Source of the DNA: VXNE01 sp965248075
GTDB lineage: Bacteria; Pseudomonadota; Gammaproteobacteria; Pseudomonadales; Azotimanducaceae
Assembly (NCBI GenBank): GCA_965248075.1
Contig: CBDFIL010000001.1
Coordinates: forward strand, 930,001 to 994,000
Direction of reading: 5' to 3'
Length of the DNA stretch: 64,000 nt
In this document: positions 49,871 through 58,427 of the stretch, in pieces
Layout of the letters: each line of letters opens with the position of its first letter
Numbering within the stretch: the stretch's first letter is position 1
The notes under the pieces: model-generated
Told to the model about the DNA's origin: nothing
What the model saw: the letters and a program-made list of their open reading frames with translations, nothing else
Databases searched by the model: none
Program-made: the position numbers and the translations under genes

Positions 49871-51038
49871 ACTCCCGCAGAGCTTCCTGTTGACCCCGGA
49901 CGGTCCCCGCGCGGACGCGATCCTGCGCAGTTGCGTGCACTGCGGCATGTGCAACGCCACCTGTCCGACCTACCAGGTGCTCGGCGACGAACTCGACGGG
50001 CCGCGCGGGCGCATCTATCTCATGAAGGAGATGTTCGAGGCCGGCGCGCCGAACGACACCGCACGCACGCACCTCGACCGCTGCCTCACCTGCCGCGCCT
50101 GCGAGACCACCTGCCCTTCCGGCGTGCGCTACGGCGAGTTGCTGGAGATCGGACGGGAGTTCGTCGAGGAGGGACTGCAGCGCTCCTGGACCGAGCGTCT
50201 GGTACGTCGATGGCTCACCGGCGTGATCCCGTCGCCCGTCTGGCTCCGCCGATGGCTGCGGCTCGGCCACGCGTTCCGGGCGTTTGCGCCCCGACGCCTG
50301 CGCGCGATGATGGCGCGCCCCGCCCCGGAGCCGGCCGCGCGCGACGGCGGCAACGTTCTGCTGTTGCAGGGTTGCGTGCAGCGCGTCATGACGCCGGAGA
50401 CGAACGACCATCTTGCGACCATCCTCGCGGCTCGCGGCATCGCGCTGCGCACCGACATCAACGAGTCCTGCTGCGGCGGCCTGGCCCTGCACCTCGGCAA
50501 CGGCAACGACGGGCGTGACGCGATGCGTCGCAACCTCGACGCTGTCGACTGGGCCGACGCCCAACGTATCGTCTCGACCGCGAGCGGCTGCGGCGTGACC
50601 CTCAAGGACTACGGCCGCGTGCTCGGCGACGACCCGGCCTATGCGGGACCCGCGCGTGCCTTTGCCGAGAAGGTACAGGACGTCGCGGAACTGCTGACCG
50701 ACTACCGCTTCGAGAAACGCCCCGACATCGACCGCATTGCCTGGCACGCACCGTGCACCCTGCAACACGGGCAGAAGATCACCGGGCTCGTCGAGCGACT
50801 CCTGACCGATGCGGGCTATGAACTCGTCCCCGTGCGCGACCCGCACCTCTGCTGCGGCTCGGCAGGTTCGTACTCCATGCTGCAGCCCGAGATCTCCACC
50901 GCACTCCGGGACCGCAAGGCCGCGGCTCTCACCGAGCACCGGCCCGACGCCATCGCGACCGCCAACGTCGGCTGCCAGATGCACCTCGGAGATGGGGTCG
51001 ACGTGCCCGTGCTGCACTGGGTGCAGTTGCTGGAATAG
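49860..51038 (+). CDS. glcF: Glycolate oxidase iron-sulfur subunit GlcF
   Basis: Electron-transfer subunit of 392 residues. Two 4Fe-4S motifs are CVHCGMCNATCP (Cys25, 28, 31, 35) and CLTCRACETTCP (Cys75, 78, 81, 85). Two CCG domains follow (NESCCGGLALH and HLCCGSAGSYSM). It links GlcDE to the quinone pool at the membrane. The convergent CoA-transferase gene ends 46 bp downstream. Confidence 0.95.
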   Translation: MRTELPQSFLLTPDGPRADAILRSCVHCGMCNATCPTYQVLGDELDGPRGRIYLMKEMFEAGAPNDTARTHLDRCLTCRACETTCPSGVRYGELLEIGREFVEEGLQRSWTERLVRRWLTGVIPSPVWLRRWLRLGHAFRAFAPRRLRAMMARPAPEPAARDGGNVLLLQGCVQRVMTPETNDHLATILAARGIALRTDINESCCGGLALHLGNGNDGRDAMRRNLDAVDWADAQRIVSTASGCGVTLKDYGRVLGDDPAYAGPARAFAEKVQDVAELLTDYRFEKRPDIDRIAWHAPCTLQHGQKITGLVERLLTDAGYELVPVRDPHLCCGSAGSYSMLQPEISTALRDRKAAALTEHRPDAIATANVGCQMHLGDGVDVPVLHWVQLLE

Positions 51039-51084
51039 GGGCACCGCGCATTGCAGCCGCTGACGAGCGGCGCCGAGGCGCCAG

Positions 51085-52254
51085 CTATCGGATCACGGCA
51101 GCTTCCCGCAACGCTGCGACGTCCCGCATCCCGATCTCCGCGAGCACGTCCTCCGTGTGCTCTCCGAGCATCGGCGCGGGCGCGCCCGGTTCGAGCGCGT
51201 GTTCGTCGAAGCGCGCCGCCGGACGTGCCTCCCATGCCGGACCGGCCTGAGGGTGCGTGATCTGCCGGATGGTTCCGTTGCGCAGGATCTGCGGATCGTC
51301 AAACACGTCCTGCACCGTGTTGACCCGGGCGGTGGGCACCTGCTCCGCATCGAGCTTCGCCGTCCACTCCTGCGTCGTCCCGGAACGCAGCGTCTCGCGC
51401 ATGACCTCGAAGACCTCATCGAAGTGCGCTGCCCTGGCCGGCAGGTCCCTGAACCGCTCGTCCTCGAGGAGTTCCGGCCGGCCGGCAGCGCGCGCGAACC
51501 CGCGCCACTCGTCGTCCGACGCCACGAACGCGACCATGTGGCCGTCCGCGGTCTGGAACGCCCGGTCGTAGGCATCGAGCGGGATCGGGGCCGACACGTC
51601 GTCCCCGATCAGCGTGTGGTTGAGGAACCCGTCGGACCACATCCAGACCACCGTGACATCGAGCATGGCGAGTCGCACGTGGTCTCCCTTGCCCGTGCGC
51701 TCGCGTGCGAGCAGCGCGGCCGTGATCGCCTGGGCAGCCGTCACCGCGGTCAGCTTGTCGGGCAGGATCGTCTTCATGAAACGCGGCGCTTCCCTGCCGC
51801 CCTGCATGTCCATGACACCCGACAGCGCCTGGATGACCGGATCGTAGACGCGCTTGTGGGTGTACGGTCCGGACTCGCCGAAGCCGCTGATGGAGACGTA
51901 GACGATGTCGGGCTTGAGTGCCCGTACGCGGTCCTCGCCGAGGCCCATGCGCGCGGCGGCCCCGGGACGGAAGTTCTGCACGAACACGTCCGCCGTCTCG
52001 ATCAACCGCTCGAGAGCGGCCATCCCCTGCTGCTGCTTGAGGTCGAGCGCGACAGAGCGTTTGCCGCGATTGTTCGTCATGAACGCGGCAGTCATGCCAC
52101 CCCGGGCCGGACCCGCGTGACGCATCAGGTCGCCGCTCAGGGTTTCCACCTTGATGACGTCCGCGCCCTGGTCGGAGAGGAGTTGCGTGGCGTAGGGTCC
52201 GGAGACCATGGAAGTCAGGTCAACGATGCGAAACGGGCTCAAGGGGCCGGCCAT
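51085..52254 (-). CDS. CaiB/BaiF family (class III) CoA transferase
   Basis: Protein of 389 residues. Start motif GPLSPFRIVDLTSMVSGPYATQLLSDQGADVIKVE is diagnostic, followed by NNRGKRSVALDLK and FRPGAAARMGLG. The expected catalytic Asp is in LAMLDVTVVW. ATG at 52254 has GGAG at 5 bp. It moves CoA between carboxylic acids; the acid is unknown. Divergent from the PhyH gene across 62 bp, so the two may share a pathway. Confidence 0.92.
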   Translation of the reverse strand: MAGPLSPFRIVDLTSMVSGPYATQLLSDQGADVIKVETLSGDLMRHAGPARGGMTAAFMTNNRGKRSVALDLKQQQGMAALERLIETADVFVQNFRPGAAARMGLGEDRVRALKPDIVYVSISGFGESGPYTHKRVYDPVIQALSGVMDMQGGREAPRFMKTILPDKLTAVTAAQAITAALLARERTGKGDHVRLAMLDVTVVWMWSDGFLNHTLIGDDVSAPIPLDAYDRAFQTADGHMVAFVASDDEWRGFARAAGRPELLEDERFRDLPARAAHFDEVFEVMRETLRSGTTQEWTAKLDAEQVPTARVNTVQDVFDDPQILRNGTIRQITHPQAGPAWEARPAARFDEHALEPGAPAPMLGEHTEDVLAEIGMRDVAALREAAVIR

Positions 52255-52316
52255 GGACACTCCATTCTGCTGGATGTACGGTAGCATCTTCGTGTCCCAA
52301 ACCACTGGCAACGATC

Positions 52317-53222
52317 ATGGACATCTCCGAATACGGTACCTCGCCAAACGTCGATCCGCTGGTCAAGGAACTCGACGAATACGGACTCACCAAACACGTC
52401 GTCGAACTCGAAGCCTACGGGATGACGGTCGTGCCGCCCGAGAAGATGGGCGTCGACGACGACTTCGTCACTCGGCTGCGCAACGCCATCCTGGGCGCCT
52501 GCGAGAAACGCAACGGCATCGAGATCGGCGACTATCGGACGGCGACGTTGCCGCAGGACGCGGCCGGCAAGCGCTCCTGGCTGCTGATGGAAGAGAACGA
52601 GGTCTTCGTCGAGGCGGCCACCAACCCGCGCATGCTGGCGCTCGTCCACTGGCTCCTCGGCAACAGCGCGATCCTCTCCGGCCACACCTGGATCATCAAA
52701 CCCCCGGCGGAGCAGAACGGCGACAACGAACGTCAGCAGTTGCGTCTGCACAGCGACTCGCACGGCATACCGCCCGGCGGTGGGCACATCGCGCACGTCG
52801 CCAACGCCTCGTGGCTGTGCACGGACTATGCCGGCGCGGAGGACGGACCCACCATCTTCGTTCCGGGCAGTCACCGCTTCGGCCGGGCGACCCTGCCCCA
52901 CGAGGAGGACATCGACACCACCCCCTTCCAGACCGTGCCACTCATCGGCAAGGCCGGCTCCCTCGCCCTCTGGAACGGGGCCACGTGGCACGCTTCGGTG
53001 CCGCGTACGAATCCCGGCCTGCGGGTCACGCTGGTGCAGGTGTTCATGCGCCGCCACATGCAACGCATCCACATGTGGGACGAGGACCTGTCCCCGCAGT
53101 TCGTGGAGAAGCACACGGCGCTGCAGCAGGTGCTCGGTACGCACCTCTATCCGTTCAAGGACAGCCCCGACTACGAACGCGTCGGAGAGATGGTGAACAC
53201 GGGCACGGACCCGTTTGCCTGA
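52317..53222 (+). CDS. Phytanoyl-CoA dioxygenase (PhyH) family protein
   Basis: Non-haem Fe(II)/2-oxoglutarate oxygenase of 301 residues. The metal triad is His145-x-Asp147 in LRLHSDSHG and His225 in GATWHASVP; Arg236 in NPGLRVTLVQ would bind 2-oxoglutarate. The DGPTIFVPGSHRFGR segment is typical of the family. Hydroxylates an unknown substrate, not necessarily phytanoyl-CoA. A small SCP2-like gene follows after 54 bp. Confidence 0.9.
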   Translation: MDISEYGTSPNVDPLVKELDEYGLTKHVVELEAYGMTVVPPEKMGVDDDFVTRLRNAILGACEKRNGIEIGDYRTATLPQDAAGKRSWLLMEENEVFVEAATNPRMLALVHWLLGNSAILSGHTWIIKPPAEQNGDNERQQLRLHSDSHGIPPGGGHIAHVANASWLCTDYAGAEDGPTIFVPGSHRFGRATLPHEEDIDTTPFQTVPLIGKAGSLALWNGATWHASVPRTNPGLRVTLVQVFMRRHMQRIHMWDEDLSPQFVEKHTALQQVLGTHLYPFKDSPDYERVGEMVNTGTDPFA

Positions 53223-53276
53223 TCCCTGGCCTCGATCTCGTATCAACAAAGAGCCGTCGCCGCATAGGAGAGACGC

Positions 53277-53699
53277 ATGAACACCACCGCCAAAGTCGAT
53301 TTCGCAAGCGCAGCCTGGGTGGATGCCGCACGCGAGGTGCTCGAGGACCTGGTTGCCACGCATGGCGACGCGGACCTGAAATTCAGCGTCTGCGAGGTGT
53401 TCAGTGGCGTGCCGACCCATGTCGCGCCATCGGGCACCGCCGCCTGGTACCTCTACGTCGACGGCGATTCGGTAACGGTCGGCGTCGGCGAGCGCGACGA
53501 CGTCGACCTCAGGATGGGCGGCGACTACGAATCGGCGTTGCCCGGCGCCCGCACGGTGTACACGCCGGAGTATCTCGCCGAGCGCGCGGAGCAGGAGCCG
53601 GACCCGGACGCGCCGCCCCCGGACATACGGGGCGATGTGAGCGTCCTGCCGCCCTGGATCGTGGAACTGCACAACTGGCTGGCGCCGCTCACGGCGTAA
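53277..53699 (+). CDS. Hypothetical protein, possibly SCP2-like (140 aa)
   Basis: Family assignment is weak. The middle (AAWYLYVDGDSVTVGVGERDD, then VDLRMGGDYES) resembles the beta-sheet of sterol-carrier-protein-2-like domains, in which a DxxLxM strand is usual. The end is Pro-rich (EPDPDAPPPDIRGDVSVLPPW). No signal peptide or membrane segment. The gene lies behind the PhyH oxygenase, which would suit a lipid-substrate carrier. An A hairpin starts at the base after its stop. Confidence 0.6.
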   Translation: MNTTAKVDFASAAWVDAAREVLEDLVATHGDADLKFSVCEVFSGVPTHVAPSGTAAWYLYVDGDSVTVGVGERDDVDLRMGGDYESALPGARTVYTPEYLAERAEQEPDPDAPPPDIRGDVSVLPPWIVELHNWLAPLTA

Positions 53700-53791
53700 G
53701 GGCGACCCTTGGACCATATATGGACCATATATGTGGTCGCCCGTGGTGGGGTCGCGCACGGATTCCACACGGGACGCCACAAGGGCGTCCC
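53700..53791. repeat. Composite A/B hairpin with a 22-bp loop insertion
   Basis: Hairpin A arms are at 53700-53707 and 53735-53742; the loop is enlarged by two tandem GGACCATATAT units (53711-53732), whose junction makes the palindrome CCATATATGG. Hairpin B is at 53771-53791. The remainder to 53934 contains no supported gene. Confidence 0.85.
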
Positions 53792-53934
53792 CTTTTGTGG
53801 AAGACGCGCCAAGGGAACGAAGTGACCGCTGGTGCAGATTCCATAAAAGGACGGCGTGGCTGGGCCGGAGGCGCGCCGGCGCGTAGCGAGCTCGCGAGCG
53901 AGTGCCGGACCGGCTATGGGGCGCTACAGCGCCT

Positions 53935-54459
53935 TTAGCGCACTTCGAGCAGTTCCACTTCGAAGATGAGCGTCGTACCCGGCGCGATCAGGCCGCCCGC
54001 GCCACGCTCGCCGTAGGCGAGGTCCGGCGGAACGAACAGTCGCCACTTGTCGCCCACCTGCATCAACTGCAGGGCCTCCGTCCAGCCGGAGATCACGCCG
54101 TTGACGGGGAACGAAGCCGGTCGGCCGCGCTGCACGGAGCTGTCGAAGACCGTGCCGTCGATGAGCGTCCCGTGGTAATGGGTGGTGACCGTGCTCGTCA
54201 GCCCCGGGGTCGCCCCGTCTCCCTCGGTCATCACCTCGTACTGCAGGCCGGATGGCAGTGACACCACGCCCTCCCGCAGACCGTTCTCGGCCAGGAACGT
54301 AGCGCCGTCAGTGGGGCCGGCCATCACGGCCTCCTCCACGACCGGCTCCGACGCCGCGTCGGAGGCGGGCTCGGCAGGCTCGGCGCCCCCTCCGTCCCCG
54401 CAACCAGCGGCGAACACGAGGAAGCAGGAGGCGTACAGAAGACAGACGATACGGGACAT
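53935..54459 (-). CDS. FKBP-type peptidyl-prolyl isomerase, lipoprotein
   Basis: Protein of 174 residues. The signal peptide ends with the lipobox FAAGC, so it is membrane-anchored through a lipidated Cys, followed by an acidic Pro/Ala linker. The FKBP domain shows VTTHYHGTLIDGTVFDSS, VNGVISGWTEALQLMQVGDKWRLFVPPDLAYGERG and PGTTLIFEVELLEV, all the active-site aromatics of the family. It helps folding of outer-membrane or periplasmic proteins, like Mip and FkpA. Confidence 0.93.
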   Translation of the reverse strand: MSRIVCLLYASCFLVFAAGCGDGGGAEPAEPASDAASEPVVEEAVMAGPTDGATFLAENGLREGVVSLPSGLQYEVMTEGDGATPGLTSTVTTHYHGTLIDGTVFDSSVQRGRPASFPVNGVISGWTEALQLMQVGDKWRLFVPPDLAYGERGAGGLIAPGTTLIFEVELLEVR

Positions 54460-54545
54460 GGCATGGAACCACCGTGCAGGGGGAAACGGGCATTCTATGA
54501 CAGACCCGCCACCTGGCGGACGCGCCCCGAACGCGAGACGACTTC

Positions 54546-55271
54546 CTACCCGCCCGCTGGCGCGGGGGCGCTTTCCCCGCCACGGCTCGCCAGCTCCCGC
54601 CGCAGCAACCGGTCGACGATCTCCAGTGCCTGCTTGCGTCCCACATCCATGTTGATCGCGTATTTGCCGGCCACGGTCATCGAAGGGACGCTGACGAGCG
54701 AGAAAGCCTGGAAGGCCTGATCGTTCTCGGCAACCGTCCGGGCCACACGCGGCGAGCGCAGCGTCGTGAGGAAGGTCTCCCGGTCGATTCCGAAGCCGTC
54801 CACGTAGTCGGCCAGCACCTCGCCCGTGGTGAACTGCCGATTGCGGTCGTGAATCGCCCGGAACAGCCGATCGTGATTCGCCTCGGCGGCGCCACTCTGT
54901 TCGAGCACCACATGGGCGCGCGCGAGCAGCGCGATCGCCGGGCTGAATGCCACATGCGCGCGACGGAACCGCACGCCCTCCGGCAGCGTCTCCTGCCAGT
55001 CGTCGATGAGCGGATCGAAGTTCCGACAGTGGACGCAGGCGTAGGAGAAATACTCCACCACCTCGAGGACCCGCGAATTGCCTTCGACGCCAGCGACCAC
55101 GCGGTAGTGCTCGCCCTCCCGCGCCTCTCCGGCGACATCCACGGCCGTGCCGTAGAAGATGCCGTAACCCGCGAACAACACGACGACGACCCCGATGGCG
55201 GCGATGATGCCGATGCGAATCAGACGCAGCCGCTCGGAGGTCTTGCGGTGGTGGTGTCTTCTCTTGGCCAC
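54546..55271 (-). CDS. DsbA-like thiol:disulfide interchange protein
   Basis: Periplasmic oxidoreductase of 241 residues, held by an uncleaved N-terminal anchor (RLIRIGIIAAIGVVVVLFAGYGIFYG) after a His/Arg-rich start. The active site is CVHC (79-82) in VEYFSYACVHCRNFDP. The cis-Pro loop is SLVSVPSMTVAGKYAI. It introduces disulfides into exported proteins. GTG at 55271 sits in a 27-bp divergent interval with the glutaredoxin gene; promoters must overlap. Confidence 0.9.
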   Translation of the reverse strand: MAKRRHHHRKTSERLRLIRIGIIAAIGVVVVLFAGYGIFYGTAVDVAGEAREGEHYRVVAGVEGNSRVLEVVEYFSYACVHCRNFDPLIDDWQETLPEGVRFRRAHVAFSPAIALLARAHVVLEQSGAAEANHDRLFRAIHDRNRQFTTGEVLADYVDGFGIDRETFLTTLRSPRVARTVAENDQAFQAFSLVSVPSMTVAGKYAINMDVGRKQALEIVDRLLRRELASRGGESAPAPAGG

Positions 55272-55298
55272 GGCGCGGAGTGTGTCACAATTGCCCGA

Positions 55299-55556
55299 AT
55301 GAACGAACAGTACGTGCTCTACTATCAGGACTGGTGCGGCTTCTGTCGCCGGGTTCGCGCCTTCCTGACCGAGACGGACATCGACATCCCGATTCGGGAC
55401 ACGATGTTCGACCGGGAAGCGGATCGGGAACTGCGCGAAGGGGGCGGACGCGCCACCGTACCGTGCCTGAAGATCACCTCCGGGGACGGCGAAGTGCGCT
55501 GGATGTACGAGTCCCGGGACATCATCGAGTATCTCGGGGCGCACGCCAGTCCGTAG
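55299..55556 (+). CDS. Glutaredoxin (85 aa)
   Basis: Cytoplasmic thiol reductase. The active site CGFC (Cys13, Cys16) is in YYQDWCGFCRRVRAFL, followed by the TVP cis-Pro loop in RATVPCLKI and the C-terminal MYESRDIIEYLGA helix that recognises glutathione. Length and order match small dithiol glutaredoxins. Divergent with the DsbA-like gene, giving a redox pair. The gap 55557-55635 contains a few short inverted repeats. Confidence 0.93.
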   Translation: MNEQYVLYYQDWCGFCRRVRAFLTETDIDIPIRDTMFDREADRELREGGGRATVPCLKITSGDGEVRWMYESRDIIEYLGAHASP

Positions 55557-55635
55557 CCACCGGGCCAACGACCCAGTGTCGTCGCACCTGCGGTCCCGCA
55601 CGCCGCTACTCCCAACGCGAACGACCGTCGCGCGA

Positions 55636-56376
55636 TCATCGGGCACGGCGACCCGACCGCCCGAACAGCCGCACATCGATCTCGAAGGGGTCCGGCGGAA
55701 GGACGGTCAGGTTGGCGAACGCCTCATGCAGTAGGTTCAGGATGTAGTTCCACTCGGGCGGAACGATGGCCGACGGCACCCGCAACACGGGCGTCTCGGC
55801 CGCTTGAAGCCATGCCCTGCCTAGCCCGCATTTCTCACCAGGCCGCTTGTCGGTGTCAAAAAGCTGTTGGGTTTCAAGAAGTTGACCCAGATGTCGATGA
55901 TCGTGCCGATTGCGGACTGCGCTGGCCGCGCCCTCGCGGGTCTTTTGGCCCCGTGTACACACGGGCCCGTGCTCGCGCACGTGCTCCCTCAACCGTAGTC
56001 CCCGCTATGCTTTCGGTCGCGAGCACGCGCACAGGGCCAAAATCCTCCGCGATCATCACGGCCCCTGGTGAGAAATGCGGGCTAGTTCCCGCAAGGATGT
56101 TGGCGTGGGCACCTCGCGCCAGTCGGTCGGCAAATCGTCCGCTGCCAGCGTGGTCATCGGGATGGACTCCGGCACGTCAATGCCGATGACCCGATGCGGT
56201 GGAATGACCTGCGACGAAGCATGCACCAGGGTTTCGAGTACCGCGAGCGAAACGGAACTCGAGGCATGGACCACCAGGCATCCCAGGGGTGTCCAGCGGC
56301 CGCCGACGCGCAACGCTCCTTCGCGCCACAGCGCGCTGTCCGGGCACCGTGGCAGTGTAAGCCGGTGTATACGCAC
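55636..56376 (-). pseudogene. RES-domain toxin gene, split by a 265-bp element
   Basis: RES toxins deplete NAD+ in growing cells. The N-terminal part (56376 downward) has RIHRLTLPRCPD, GGRWTPLGCLVVHASS, LAVLETLVH and VPESIP; the C-terminal part has VLRVPSAIVPPEWNYILNLLH. Deleting 55821-56085 with one CTAG retained restores one frame across TSLRELGRAWLQAAETPVL, about 158 residues. The GTG start at 56376 follows the antitoxin stop by 27 bp. The toxin is therefore probably inactive while the antitoxin is intact. Confidence 0.9.
55821..56085. mobile_element. MITE-like non-autonomous element inserted in the RES toxin gene
   Basis: A 265-bp element with perfect 22-bp terminal inverted repeats; the left one begins CTAGCCCGCATTTCTCACCA at 55821 and its complement ends at 56085. 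CTAG at each end reads as a 4-bp target duplication or as part of the termini. There is no transposase gene. A 4-bp target site suggests an IS1380-like mobiliser, but the family is not identified. Confidence 0.88.
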
Positions 56377-56403
56377 GCCACGGTACCCGAACGCAGCCTG
56401 CGC

Positions 56404-56805
56404 TCAGCCATACACGCCGAATTCTATCCGCGTGAGTACTTCGTCCACCGTGCGAACGCCAGCGTCGGTATCGAGCAACGCAAGCGGCGACTCGCCGGAT
56501 AGGGCGGGGTTGGAGATCGTGAACCATTCGACCGCGTCCCGGTCGCTGTCGAAGATCGTTTTCGCGTGTTCGAATACCTGATTCACACGCATCAGCCTGC
56601 CCGACTCCACAGGAGAGAGCGTCGCATCGGTCCTCACCCGCACGCGACTCCAGTTGCGCTCGGACACACCAAGGACCTCTGCGAATCGCGCTACCGGCAC
56701 GGACCAGGCGTGCATGAGCGCCACGGCGTCGGCTACGGGAATGCCCGTTCGCACTTGGACGACCTCCCTGTAGCCGGCAACTCCTCCGGAAGCAGGAGAC
56801 GACAT
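56404..56805 (-). CDS. Xre/MbcA/ParS-type antitoxin of the RES toxin
   Basis: Protein of 133 residues with the DUF2384 pattern: a helix-turn-helix region (GIPVADAVALMHAWSVPVARFAEVLGVSERNWSRV) and the C-terminal toxin-binding part (AVEWFTISNPALSGESPLALLDTDAGVRTVDEVLTRIEFGVYG). This pairing with RES is characteristic of type II RES-Xre systems. A strong AAGGAG site precedes the ATG. It is intact although its toxin gene is interrupted. Confidence 0.92.
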   Translation of the reverse strand: MSSPASGGVAGYREVVQVRTGIPVADAVALMHAWSVPVARFAEVLGVSERNWSRVRVRTDATLSPVESGRLMRVNQVFEHAKTIFDSDRDAVEWFTISNPALSGESPLALLDTDAGVRTVDEVLTRIEFGVYG

Positions 56806-56974
56806 CGGGGTACTCCTTCACTCGCGAGCGGCAATATGTCGTACGTTACAAGACAAATGGCCTGCTTGCTCGTCATCATCCGCAACCGATCGTCTCAAGA
56901 AGGCAGAAGGCAACGGACCGCTGCCACTTCCCTCAAATCTGGTAGCCTCTCGCGTTTTGCTCGGGAGGCCACGC

Positions 56975-58009
56975 ATGAAACTCGGACTGCTCGGCGGCTA
57001 CAGCGGCCGCAAGATCTCCATCCCCATCGATCAGATCCGCCACGCGGAAAGTCTCGGCTACGACTCGTTCTGGACCTCCGAAGCCTACGGCTCCCACGCC
57101 GTCTCGCCGGCGGCCTGGATCCTCGCGCAGACGGAAAAGCTCAAGGTCGGCACCGCCATCATGCAGATGCCGGCGCGCTCCCCCGCCATGACCGCCATGA
57201 CCGCCATGACGCTCGCGGAACTCTCCGGCGGACGCTTCATGCTCGGTCTCGGCGCTTCCGGCCCGCAGGTGGTCGAAGGCTGGCACGGCGTACCGTACGG
57301 CAAGCCGGTCACGCGGCTGCGGGAGTACATCAAGATCGTCAAGCAGATCGTCGCGCGGGAAGCCCCGGCGACGTTCGAGGGCGATCAATACCAGTTGCCC
57401 TACGCCGGCCCGGGCGCCACGGGACTCGGCAAGCCCCTGAAGAGCATCCTGCACTGCGAGGAGGATCTCCCGATCTACGCCGCGAGCATCACTCCGCGCG
57501 GTGTCGCGGCCGCCGCCGAGGTCGCCGACGGGTTCTTCCCGATCTGGATGGACCCCGAGAACGACACCGTGTTCGAGGAGTCCATCGCCAGGGGGCTCGC
57601 GGCCGGAGACCGTTCGCGCACCGAGTTCGACGTAGCCCCGTTCGTCACGGTTGTCATGGGCAACAATGTCGAGTAGTGCATGATGCCGATCCGCGGCAAC
57701 ATGGCGCTGTACATCGGCGGCATGGGCGCGCGCGACAAGAACTTCTACAACAACTACGCGAAACGCCTTGGATTCGAGGAAGAGGCCGTGAAGATCCAGG
57801 ACCTCTACCTCGCCGGCCGGCGCGACGAGGCGATGGCCGCGGTACCGGCGGAACTCATGGACGCCTGCCACCTGATCGGGCCGGCCGACCGTATCCGCGA
57901 CCGCCTGCAGCGCTGGAAAGCCGCCGCGGCGAGTGGGCGCGTCTCCACGATGATGATCGCCGGCGGCTCGCCGCAGGCGTTGGAACTGGTGGCGGAGGAG
58001 ATGCTGTAG
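56975..58009 (+). pseudogene. Luciferase-like (LLM class) monooxygenase with internal amber codon
   Basis: Frame of 345 codons for a flavin-type LLM oxidoreductase: MKLGLLGGYSGR, ESLGYDSFWTSEAYGSHAVSPAAWIL, GGRFMLGLGASGPQVVEGWHG, ITPRGVAAAAEVADGFFPIW and ALYIGGMGARDKNFYNNYAKRLG. Codon 234 (57674-57676) is TAG, between NNVE and CMMPIRGN, where relatives continue without a gap. Frame and conservation are intact on both sides. It could be a nonsense mutation, a sequencing error or amber readthrough. ATG at 56975 follows GGGAGG. The stop is adjacent to an A hairpin. Confidence 0.88.
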
Positions 58010-58030
58010 GGGCGACCCTTGTGGTCGCCC
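58010..58030. terminator. A-type hairpin at the end of the LLM gene
   Basis: GGGCGACC and GGTCGCCC arms with a five-base loop begin immediately after the stop codon. No B hairpin follows. Confidence 0.6.
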
Positions 58031-58091
58031 GTGCCGACATCGGGCACGATCCGGAATCGCCATCCTCTCTCCAACGACCCCGGACACGCTT

Positions 58092-58241
58092 GAGGCGTCC
58101 CTGGTGGCGCCACGCCAGGCACGTGCACAGCTTGCGGTCGCGGCGATGCAGATTCGCGCCCGCGAATCCGGTGCCGATCGCCTGACCCTCACGGACATCA
58201 ACGCCGAGATCGCCAAGGCACGAAATCAGCGGCCCGCGTGA
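58092..58241 (+). pseudogene. Antitoxin remnant (C-terminal part)
   Basis: Open frame without an upstream start, reading EASLVAPRQARAQL and IRARESGADRLTLTDINAEI then AKARNQRPA. The helical SGxDRLT-x-INAEI pattern is the tail of an antitoxin paired with PIN toxins. The N-terminal DNA-binding part is missing; the region upstream holds a hairpin repeat. Confidence 0.6.
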
Positions 58242-58405
58242 GGCTGGTCGTCTCACGAATGTGCTGGTCTCTTGAGGTTGCCAGCGCCGCGTTTGCCGAG
58301 TATCTGATTACCGGCAACGTCAGGCACTTCCCCTCAGACCGTCGTCAGGGCGTGCGAGTCGTCTCTCCACGCCAGTTTCTGGAAACCGCTCTCGGAGGCG
58401 ACTGA
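58238..58405 (+). pseudogene. PIN toxin remnant with internal deletion
   Basis: A GTG overlapping the antitoxin stop (GTGA) opens a 55-residue frame. It begins VRLVVSR, the start of a PIN toxin, and then jumps to AFAEYLITGNVRHFP and GVRVVSPRQFLE, the typical PIN C-terminus. The acidic active-site residues between them are deleted, so it is presumably inactive. Confidence 0.65.
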
Positions 58406-58427
58406 AACCGCCCAGGACCTGCGGCCG

